A model generated the notes under the pieces. It saw only the letters and a list, made by a program, of their open reading frames with translations. It did not search any database and was not told the origin of the DNA. A stretch of DNA of 64,000 nucleotides from Bacillus sp. 2B10. Lineage in GTDB: Bacteria > Pseudomonadota > Alphaproteobacteria > Sphingomonadales > Sphingomonadaceae. The translations under genes and the position numbers were made by a program. Each line of letters opens with the position of its first letter. Position 1 is the stretch's first letter. Positions 17,329 to 24,092 of the stretch are shown piece by piece. The stretch lies in contig RPSH01000021.1 in assembly GCA_003946805.1 (NCBI GenBank), positions 1 to 64,000 on the forward strand, given 5' to 3'.

Positions 17329-17643
17329 ATGACCAACACGACGACCACCAAGGATGTCGCCAACGACGTCGCCGAAACCTCGGGCACGATCGCCGAAAAG
17401 GCCTCGGCGACCTATGCCTCGGCCAAGGAGAGCGTGACCGACGCCGCCGCCAAATCGCGCGACGCGGTGAGCAGCGCCGCCAGGTCGACCGCCGAGACGG
17501 TGAAGGCGCATCCCGGCGCTACCGCCGCGATCGTCGCCGGTGCCGCAGCCGCGATCGCCGGGGCGGCGTTCGGCGCGTCGAAGCTGATCGAGAAGAAGCG
17601 CGAGGCCGACGCCACCCCGAAGGTTCCGCCCTCGGCGACCTGA
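17329..17643 (+). CDS. Small Ala/Thr-rich protein with one membrane segment (stress-type)
   Basis: 104 residues, not assigned to a named family. The first about 60 residues are polar and helical, rich in Ala, Thr, Ser, Lys and Glu with heptad-like spacing (ETSGTIAEKASATYASAKESVTDAAAKS split over two turns). Then comes a hydrophobic Ala/Gly segment (TAAIVAGAAAAIAGAAFGASKL) and a charged tail. This layout resembles ElaB/YqjD-like or CsbD-like small stress proteins anchored to the inner membrane, but similarity is compositional only. The ribosome-binding site AAAGGGA precedes the ATG, and an EcfG-type promoter candidate lies upstream, both consistent with a general-stress gene. Confidence 0.85.
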   Translation: MTNTTTTKDVANDVAETSGTIAEKASATYASAKESVTDAAAKSRDAVSSAARSTAETVKAHPGATAAIVAGAAAAIAGAAFGASKLIEKKREADATPKVPPSAT

Positions 17644-17745
17644 TCGACAGGCGGGGCAACGGCCGCGAGCGTTGCCCCGTCCGCCGACGTCACCCCGGAC
17701 TTGACCGAGACCTCTGTGAAAGTCTCGAACAGAGCCAACGCCTCG

Positions 17746-17773
17746 CTGTACCCCGGCAAAGGCCGGGGTACAG
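17746..17773. repeat. Intergenic hairpin with 12-bp perfect stem
   Basis: ctgtaccccggc / gccggggtacag around aaag, in the 240-bp gap between the small stress gene and amn. The same gap holds a gtcaccccggacttga half-element (17689-17704) also seen near 38195 and 56735. No T-run follows, so it is better read as an intergenic repeat than as a terminator. Confidence 0.7.
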
Positions 17774-17883
17774 TTGGGTGGCATTGGCAAGATACGGCGG
17801 TGGACGTCGCACCGGCGCCCCGATCGCGCCGTTCCCCCGCCAACCTCTTGACCTGTCGCGGCGGAACGCCCTAGCCACGGTCG

Positions 17884-19335
17884 ATGACGCAGGCTTCCCA
17901 GATCGTCGCCGAACTCGATCGGCTCTATACCGCTTCCGTGGCGCGGCTGCGCGCCGCACTCGACCGCTACCTGACCGACGGCACCCCGCCCCCCTCGTCC
18001 GCACGCGTGGACGGGTCGTTCGCCTATCCGGAAATCCGCCTGACCTATCGCGGTGGCAGCGACCGGCCGATGCCCTCGCGCGCCTATGGGCGGCTGACGA
18101 CGCCGGGCGATTATCGCATCAGCGTGACCAAGCCGGCGATGTTCGCCGCCTATCTGACCGAACAGCTCGACCTGCTGATCGCGAACCACGACGTGACGGT
18201 CGAGGCGGTGGCGGGGCGGCAGGAAATCCCTTTCCCCTATGTCCTCGACGCGGGACACGCGCTCAGCCTCGACGCGGTGTCGGCGTCCGAACTCGCGCGG
18301 TTCTTTCCGGCGACCGAGCTGGCGCATATCGGCGACGAGATCGCCGACGGACTCTGGATCGGCCATGACGACAGCCGCCCGCTGGCGCTGTTCGACGGCC
18401 TGCGGACCGATTTCTCGCTGGCGCGGCTGCGGCATTATACCGGCACCCCGCCCGAACATATCCAGCAGTATGTGCTGTTCACCAACTATCACCGCTATGT
18501 CGACGAATTCGTCCGCTGGGCCGGCGAACAGCTGAAGCCCGCCGCCGATGGCACGCCCAGCCGCTATACCGCGCTGTCGGGGGCCGGCGGGGTGCTGGCG
18601 ACCGCGGGCGACGATGCCGAACGCATGGTCAGCGACAGCGCGTGGCGGCGGCACCAGATGCCGGCCTATCACCTCGTCGCGCCCGACGGCACCGGCATCA
18701 CGCTGGTCAATATCGGCGTCGGTCCGTCGAACGCGAAGACGATCTGCGACCACCTCGCGGTGATGCGGCCCGAGGCGTGGCTGATGATCGGCCATTGCGG
18801 CGGCCTGCGCCCCAGCCAGCGGATCGGCGACTATGTGCTCGCCCATGCCTATCTGCGCGACGACCATGTCCTCGACGACGTGCTGCCGCCGGAAATCCCC
18901 GTCCCCGCCATCGCCGAGGTACAGGTGGCGATGGCCCGCGCGGCGGAGATCGTGTCGGGCCAGTCGGGCGACGAACTCAAGAAGCGGCTGCGCACCGGCA
19001 CCATCGTCACCACCGACGACCGCAACTGGGAATTGCGCTTCAGCCGGTCGGCGCTGCGCTTCTCGCTCAGCCGCGCGGTCGGCATCGACATGGAATCGGC
19101 GACGATCGCGGCGCAGGGCTACCGCTTCCGCGTCCCCTACGGCACGCTGCTGTGCGTGTCGGACAAGCCGCTGCACGGCGAACTGAAGCTGCCCGGACAG
19201 GCCAACCGCTTCTACGAACGCGCGATCAACGAACATATGCGCATCGGCATCGAGGCCTGCGAGCAGCTGCGCCAGGAAGGCGCCCGCCTCCACAGCCGCA
19301 AGCTGCGCGCGTTCAACGAACCGCCGTTCCGGTAA
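17884..19335 (+). CDS. amn: AMP nucleosidase
   Basis: Hydrolyses AMP to adenine and ribose-5-phosphate, adjusting the adenylate pool; cytoplasmic. 483 residues, the normal length. An N-terminal AMP-nucleosidase-specific domain occupies about residues 1-170 (SRAYGRLTTPGDYRISVTKP). A purine-nucleoside-phosphorylase-like catalytic domain follows (ITLVNIGVGPSNAKTICDHLAV, MIGHCGGLRPSQRIGDYVLAHAY, AVGIDMESATIAAQGYRFRVPYGTLLCVSDKPLHGELK). The ATG at 17884 follows a short gap with intergenic repeats. It stands alone on its strand with no obvious operon partner. Confidence 0.96.
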   Translation: MTQASQIVAELDRLYTASVARLRAALDRYLTDGTPPPSSARVDGSFAYPEIRLTYRGGSDRPMPSRAYGRLTTPGDYRISVTKPAMFAAYLTEQLDLLIANHDVTVEAVAGRQEIPFPYVLDAGHALSLDAVSASELARFFPATELAHIGDEIADGLWIGHDDSRPLALFDGLRTDFSLARLRHYTGTPPEHIQQYVLFTNYHRYVDEFVRWAGEQLKPAADGTPSRYTALSGAGGVLATAGDDAERMVSDSAWRRHQMPAYHLVAPDGTGITLVNIGVGPSNAKTICDHLAVMRPEAWLMIGHCGGLRPSQRIGDYVLAHAYLRDDHVLDDVLPPEIPVPAIAEVQVAMARAAEIVSGQSGDELKKRLRTGTIVTTDDRNWELRFSRSALRFSLSRAVGIDMESATIAAQGYRFRVPYGTLLCVSDKPLHGELKLPGQANRFYERAINEHMRIGIEACEQLRQEGARLHSRKLRAFNEPPFR

Positions 19336-19374
19336 GCGACCTGCTGCGGGACGGGCAGGTCTGCGTGGCATAAA

Positions 19375-19460
19375 ACGTCACCCCAGCGAAGGCTGGGGTC
19401 TCAAGCGGCTCTCGTCCCGCGCCTTAACCGGGAGATCCCGGCCTTCGCCGGGATGACGTT
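19375..19460. repeat. Sphingomonad intergenic inverted repeat
   Basis: Starts acgtcaccccagcgaaggct and ends gccttcgccgggatgacgtt; the ends are near-complementary and enclose a second inverted pair (ccgggagatcccgg). Same family as copies at 33204, 45593 and 47934. Confidence 0.85.
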
Positions 19461-19525
19461 CCAGTCGAGCGCCGCCAACCACGTCAGGCAAACCCGTTGA
19501 GCGCCGGGTAACCTTTGCGGCCTAT

Positions 19526-19551
19526 GTCGTTGTTCCGAAAGGAACGACGAC
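19526..19551 (+). promoter_or_regulatory. Translation-start hairpin of the SGNH hydrolase gene
   Basis: gtcgttgttcc / ggaacgacgac, 11 pairs with one G-U, closed by a GAAA tetraloop, ending 3 bases before the ATG at 19555. The only Shine-Dalgarno-like sequence (GAAAGGAA) is in the loop and right arm, so folding would hide it. This could be an RNA thermometer or a protein-binding control site; function is inferred from geometry only. Confidence 0.5.
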
Positions 19552-19554
19552 CGC

Positions 19555-20307
19555 ATGTCCAGCCCGCCTGCGAAACTGCCCTCCGCCCTGCGCGAAATCG
19601 CGATGACGCTGCTCAAGGCCCTCATCGCGCTCGGCGTATTCGGCGCGATCGTCTTCGGCTGGGGCTATAGCAAGGCACGCGAGCAGAAGGCGTTCACCAA
19701 TTCGCTGCCGCTGCCCAACGAAGTGCGGCAGGACCAGTGCGCGGTGTGGTTCGTCGGCAGCTCGACGATGGCGCGCTGGACCGACCTGCAACGGGACATG
19801 CAGCCGTGGACGACGCACAACCGCGCGATCGGCGGGGCGACGCTGGCCGAGCTGACCACCCGGTTCCTCAACGAACGGAACCCGCAACCGCCGCGCGCGA
19901 TCGTGTTCTACGCCGGGGAGAACGACCTGGCGTTCGGCGTGACGGTCGAGGCGACGGCGGCCGCCTTTGCCGACTTCATGGCGTACAAGCGCAAGCGGCT
20001 AGGTACGACGCCGGTATTCTTCGTCTCGGTCAAACCCTCCCCCACCCGCTGGGCGCTCGCCGGCAAGCAGGCGGCGTTCGATGCGATCGTGCAGGCGATG
20101 GCCGGGCGCGACGACGACCTGATCTATGTCGACGTTCGCGACCGGTTCCTGGTGAACGGTCGCCCCGGCCCGTTCTACGAGGGCGACGGGCTGCACCTGA
20201 ACGATGCCGGCTACGCGATCTTCAGCGCCGCCCTCCACCGCAGCCTTGCCACCGACCTGCCGAAAGCGCTGGTCCGCCGATGCCGGCGTGGATCGGCGCA
20301 GGGCTAA
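19555..20307 (+). CDS. Membrane-anchored SGNH/GDSL hydrolase
   Basis: 250 residues. One N-terminal membrane segment (about residues 17-38, LLKALIALGVFGAIVFGWGY) then a periplasmic SGNH esterase domain. Catalytic blocks: WFVGSSTMARW (block I Ser), NRAIGGATLAEL (block II Gly), VFYAGENDLAFG (block III Asn) and DGLHLNDAGYAIF (block V with Asp/His). Such enzymes add or remove acetyl groups on glycans. The next gene, an acyltransferase-3 protein, starts 6 bp downstream, so the two probably form an O-acylation/deacylation pair for a surface polysaccharide. A hairpin overlaps the ribosome-binding region. Confidence 0.88.
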   Translation: MSSPPAKLPSALREIAMTLLKALIALGVFGAIVFGWGYSKAREQKAFTNSLPLPNEVRQDQCAVWFVGSSTMARWTDLQRDMQPWTTHNRAIGGATLAELTTRFLNERNPQPPRAIVFYAGENDLAFGVTVEATAAAFADFMAYKRKRLGTTPVFFVSVKPSPTRWALAGKQAAFDAIVQAMAGRDDDLIYVDVRDRFLVNGRPGPFYEGDGLHLNDAGYAIFSAALHRSLATDLPKALVRRCRRGSAQG

Positions 20308-20313
20308 GCCGCG

Positions 20314-21414
20314 ATGCAGCCACCGCAGCGCTTCGTCGGAGTCGACGCGTGGCGCGCGGGACTGATGCTGTTCGGCATCCTGCTCCACGCGCTGCCCGAA
20401 CGGTCGCACGACCCGTTCTTCGCGGTGATCGGCTATGTCTCGACGCACGTCCGCATGGGCGCGTTCATGGTCGTCGCCGGCTTCCTGTGCGGTTTCGTCG
20501 GCGCGCGGCGATCCCGCCGCGACTGGCTGCGCGCGCGGATCCGGACGCTGGCCATGCCGCTCGCCACCGGCCTCGTCCTGACCGTGCCGACGCTGGTCGC
20601 GCTGCGACTGCATTATGCGACGACCGCGCTGCCGATCGCCAGCCTGTGGTTCAACTGGTACCACCTCTGGTTCCTGCTCGCGCTGATCCTGTACCTGCCG
20701 ATCGCATGGCTGCTCGCGTTCGGCGACACCCATGCCCGGGTGAGTGCATGGCTGACCGGCACCGGCGCCGGCGACACCGTGCGACAGGTGCGGGTGATCG
20801 CGGCGATGCTGGTCGCGTCGCTGGGACTGATGACGCTCGGTATCCGCCTGGCCGTCATCGTACCGTGCGACGGCCCGACCGTACTCGGTGCCCTGCCGCA
20901 GATCCTCGGCTATGCGCCGCTCTATGCGATCGGCATCCTGCTCGGCCGGGACGGGGGGCTGGCGGCGACCGTGCTGGGCCATTGGCGCACCATGGCGCTG
21001 CTGGTCGCCGCGACGCTGATGCTCGACTGCGGCGCGGCATGGCTGACGGGCGTTCCGTCGGGCATCGGCGTGCCCCAGTTGTCGCTGCTCGCCCGCGCGG
21101 TGCTGCCCGGTACCAGTGCGCTGCTGATCCTGCGTTCCGCCCTGTCTATCCGCCACGTGCCGCCCCTGCTGCGACGAATCGCCGATGCCTCGCTGACGAT
21201 CTACCTCGTGCATTTTCCGCTGGTGAAGCTGCTCCAGGCCCTGTCCGAGGATGTGCTGCGCAACGACTATCTGACCTTCGCCTTCGTCGTGCCGGTCGCG
21301 GCGATCCTGTCCTACGCGTTCCATACGCGCGTCGTGATGCGCTCGCCGGTGCTGTTGTGGCTGTTCAACGGCGCGCCGCGGCCGTCGTTCGGCACAGCGC
21401 CGCGCACGACCTGA
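20314..21414 (+). CDS. Acyltransferase-3 family membrane protein
   Basis: 366 residues, about ten transmembrane helices. The N-terminal FVGVDAWRAGLMLFGILLHALP with the conserved His after helix 1 and RxxR-like positively charged loop (RRSRRDWLRARIRTLAMPL) are typical of the acyltransferase-3/OpgC family that moves acyl groups from cytoplasmic donors onto periplasmic glycans. WYHLWFLLALILYLP and TIYLVHFPLVKLL are further signatures. The gene starts 6 bp after the SGNH hydrolase and ends convergently 4 bp from the flippase gene. The acceptor is unknown; an exopolysaccharide is a reasonable guess from those neighbours. Confidence 0.9.
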   Translation: MQPPQRFVGVDAWRAGLMLFGILLHALPERSHDPFFAVIGYVSTHVRMGAFMVVAGFLCGFVGARRSRRDWLRARIRTLAMPLATGLVLTVPTLVALRLHYATTALPIASLWFNWYHLWFLLALILYLPIAWLLAFGDTHARVSAWLTGTGAGDTVRQVRVIAAMLVASLGLMTLGIRLAVIVPCDGPTVLGALPQILGYAPLYAIGILLGRDGGLAATVLGHWRTMALLVAATLMLDCGAAWLTGVPSGIGVPQLSLLARAVLPGTSALLILRSALSIRHVPPLLRRIADASLTIYLVHFPLVKLLQALSEDVLRNDYLTFAFVVPVAAILSYAFHTRVVMRSPVLLWLFNGAPRPSFGTAPRTT

Positions 21415-21418
21415 CCGG

Positions 21419-22945
21419 TCAGACCTTGTACCGGTCGGTCGGCAGCTGCGCCTCGCTCGCCGCCGCGCTCTTGTGGAACAGCGCCCTGTCCTCCGGCCGG
21501 AATGCCCAACGCCACAGGATGGCGAAATAGGTCGCGAGGATCAGGGGTATGCCGAACAGCATCTCGGCCCATTCGAACCGTTTGGGCAGTTGCATGATCG
21601 CCGACCCGACCAGCGTCGCGGCCAGCACCGCCCACACGAACGCCGGGCGGAAATCGCGCACGCTGTGCCCCAGCAGCTTCGACAACAGCCCCGACTTGAT
21701 GACCGATCCCAGCGCCACCGACGTGCACAGCGCCATCGCCGGGCCGACCGCGGCATAGTTTTGCGGCAGGCCGATCCTGCGCATCAGCATCACCAGCGCG
21801 AAGCTCAGCAGGACTTGGAACGTCAGCAGCCCGATCGAGATCATCAGGTTGCGATGCCGCGCGATATAGACCAGCGCCGCTTCCGACACCGCGCCCTTGG
21901 CCGCCAGCACCTCGGCGACCAGCAGGAACGACAGCGCGCCCGCGCCGCTGACGAACTCGCGCCCGACCACGCCCATCACCCCCGATGCCGGGATGCTGCC
22001 GGCCAGCGCCAGCGCCGCCTGCGCGGTGATGATCCAGAAGCCGACCTGCCGCACCTGCCGCGCGACCGCCCCCTTGTCGTCCGCCGCCAGGCTGTGGGTG
22101 ATGACCGGGCCCAGCACCGGATCGAAGCTCGTCTTGAGCTTCTGCGGCAGCGAGGCGACCTGCTGCGCCATGTAATAGATGCCGACGATCGCCGGCCCGA
22201 ACAACAGCCCCAGGATGAAGCGGTCGACGTTGCGCGTGCCCCATTCGATCGCATCGGCCCCGGCCAGCGGCATGTTGCGCTTCACCAGCGCCAGCATCGG
22301 GCGCAGGTGCGGCGACCAGCCATGGGGCAGGCCATAGCTGCGCACGAACGGCACGATCGACGCGACCAGCGCCGCCGCCATCGCCAGGACGTAGCTCATG
22401 ATAAGCCCGTCGCGCGTCGAATAGTAGCTGAGGCCCCATGCCGCGATCGAGATCGTCCATGGCTCGACCACCGCCCGCGCGGTCACCGCCGCCTTTACGT
22501 TCAGCCGATAGGCCAGCGCGGCGAGGCTGACGTCGGACCACGCGATCGCGAACACGATCAGCGGCAACAGCCGTTCGAACCCGATCACCTCGCTGTTCGG
22601 ATACATGATCTGCGGGAACACGAACAACACCGCGCTCGCCGCGACCGACAGGATGAACGCGACCGCCAGCGCGTCCCACACGACATGCGCGTGCGGCCGG
22701 TCGGTCGACGACAGCGCCTGCGCCAGCCCGCGCTTGAGCCCCAGCGTCGCGATCAGCGCCGCCAGTTCGACCACCAGCACCGCCAGCGCGAACCGCCCGA
22801 CGATCTCCGGGCCATAGATTCGCCCGGCGATGAACAGGAACGGCAACCGCGCGACCAGCCGCAGGACGAAGCCGAACACGTTCGTCCGCCCACCCTTGGC
22901 CAGGGCGGCGATGTCGTCGGTCGGCGGGGTCGGCGCGTCGGTCAT
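21419..22945 (-). CDS. Polysaccharide flippase (Wzx/MATE-like, oligosaccharide exporter)
   Basis: 508 residues, 12-14 hydrophobic helices, member of the polysaccharide transport (PST/MOP) superfamily that flips lipid-linked glycans across the inner membrane. It opens with KGGRTNVFGFVLRLVARLPFLFIAGRIYGPEIVGRFALAVL, the usual entry helix pair with a GPEIVGRFA turn, and carries a mid-protein NVDRFILGLLFGPAIVGIYYMAQQV duplicate of that pattern. The start ATG at 22945 (MTDAPTPP) is taken; the in-frame extension upstream is low complexity and runs antisense to the DUF305 gene. It is convergent with the acyltransferase gene, which together with the SGNH hydrolase suggests a shared surface-polysaccharide theme, although no glycosyltransferase is nearby. 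Confidence 0.88.
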   Translation of the reverse strand: MTDAPTPPTDDIAALAKGGRTNVFGFVLRLVARLPFLFIAGRIYGPEIVGRFALAVLVVELAALIATLGLKRGLAQALSSTDRPHAHVVWDALAVAFILSVAASAVLFVFPQIMYPNSEVIGFERLLPLIVFAIAWSDVSLAALAYRLNVKAAVTARAVVEPWTISIAAWGLSYYSTRDGLIMSYVLAMAAALVASIVPFVRSYGLPHGWSPHLRPMLALVKRNMPLAGADAIEWGTRNVDRFILGLLFGPAIVGIYYMAQQVASLPQKLKTSFDPVLGPVITHSLAADDKGAVARQVRQVGFWIITAQAALALAGSIPASGVMGVVGREFVSGAGALSFLLVAEVLAAKGAVSEAALVYIARHRNLMISIGLLTFQVLLSFALVMLMRRIGLPQNYAAVGPAMALCTSVALGSVIKSGLLSKLLGHSVRDFRPAFVWAVLAATLVGSAIMQLPKRFEWAEMLFGIPLILATYFAILWRWAFRPEDRALFHKSAAASEAQLPTDRYKV

Positions 22946-23110
22946 GCGGCGCGCGAAGGGCGGTTCATCGCGGCCTCTTACGCCACGGCGCTGGCAGGCC
23001 AAAGCCCCTTGTGCGCTTTGGCTGCCGGGTGCGGCTTGCGGGCAACGGTCGGGGGCGGGAACGATCTGCCGCGCCGTTCCTTGGACCGTCAACCGCGACG
23101 GAGACGATGG

Positions 23111-23503
23111 ATGAAAGCAGCCGCGACGATCCTCACCTTGACCCTGCTGGCCGCCTGTTCGCAGCAGCCCACGCCCGGTAACGCTGCCGAACGCCACGAC
23201 GCCATGTCGCACGATGCAATGATGTCCCCCACCGCCAGCGATGCCGAAGCGACACGGGGCTACAAGCAATCGATGGCGGACATGATGACGACGGCCCCGC
23301 CCTATACCGGCGACGCCGACATCGACTTCATGCGGCAGATGCGGGTGCACCACATCGCGGCGGTGACGATGGCGCGCACCGAACTGGCGCATGGCAAGGA
23401 CCCCGAAGCCCGCGCACTGGCGCAGGCGGTCATTAATGCTCAGCAGAAGGAGATCGAGCAGATCGACCGCTGGTTGCGGCAACGGGTCCCTGTCGGAGGA
23501 TAG
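23111..23503 (+). CDS. DUF305-family lipoprotein
   Basis: 130 residues. A lipoprotein signal peptide ends in LLAAC (Cys16). The mature part holds a DUF305-type, ferritin-like four-helix segment: FMRQMRVHHIAAVTMARTEL and ALAQAVINAQQKEIEQIDRWL. Met- and His-rich stretches (HDAMSHDAMMSP, MADMMTT) suggest periplasmic metal, especially copper, binding, as proposed for other DUF305 proteins. The ATG at 23111 is chosen because it starts the signal peptide. It is divergent from the flippase gene across a 165-bp gap containing an 8-bp-stem hairpin (22998-23022). No copper exporter is adjacent. Confidence 0.88.
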   Translation: MKAAATILTLTLLAACSQQPTPGNAAERHDAMSHDAMMSPTASDAEATRGYKQSMADMMTTAPPYTGDADIDFMRQMRVHHIAAVTMARTELAHGKDPEARALAQAVINAQQKEIEQIDRWLRQRVPVGG

Positions 23504-23545
23504 AAGACTACTGGCAGCGGCGCGCGATCCGCGACAACATGGCGC

Positions 23546-24070
23546 ATGGACCGCCGCCATCTGCTAGCTCTCGCGCCGTTACTGCCATTCCTCGTCTCGG
23601 CACCAGCGGAGGCTTGCAGCTATGGCCTGCTCTCCACGGCGATGTCCGCCCGGCGGCGAAAGATCGTTACGACCTTATTCCAACACTGGTGGAATCGTGA
23701 TCGTGCGGCCTTCCTGAAAGATTTCAGCGACATCGTGCGATCGGACGGAACGACGACGCCTGCGAAAGAACAAAAGGCGCTGTACCCATCCCGAACGGTT
23801 TCAGCCTCCACCATTTCGCTCTTCGACCGGTTCTTTGCCGATGACGGCAAAATGCAGCGCGTCCTGTGGACGCTCGACACGCCCGCCGGCATGATCGTCG
23901 CCTGCAACGAGGCCGCCAAGATCGACGACCCGACCGCCTCTTGCTCACCAGAACCGGTCCTACACCTGTTCATGGTCGAGATGTCCGGCCTTACCCTGCA
24001 AGCAATGACACACATGGCAACGGCGGCGACGCCCCAGTCTGAAGTCTTTCACATATCAAACGGGGATTAG
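23546..24070 (+). CDS. Exported protein of unknown function
   Basis: 174 residues, not recognised. The N-terminus MDRRHLLALAPLLPFLVSAPAEA is a clear signal peptide (RR pair present but no full Tat motif). The mature part is mixed alpha/beta in composition, with TLFQHWWNRDRAAFLKDFSDIV and ISLFDRFFADDGKMQRVLWTLDTPAG, reminiscent of small SnoaL/NTF2-like folds, though that is only an impression. Codon third positions are less GC-biased than in neighbouring genes, suggesting recent acquisition. It lies 43 bp after the DUF305 gene in the same direction and converges on polA. Confidence 0.75.
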   Translation: MDRRHLLALAPLLPFLVSAPAEACSYGLLSTAMSARRRKIVTTLFQHWWNRDRAAFLKDFSDIVRSDGTTTPAKEQKALYPSRTVSASTISLFDRFFADDGKMQRVLWTLDTPAGMIVACNEAAKIDDPTASCSPEPVLHLFMVEMSGLTLQAMTHMATAATPQSEVFHISNGD

Positions 24071-24092
24071 CGATGCTGAGAGCGCCGCACGC

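Noticed and set aside
17284..19371. 695-residue minus-strand open frame over the amn region
   Set aside because: Antisense to amn and the small stress gene, composition is of a shadow frame.
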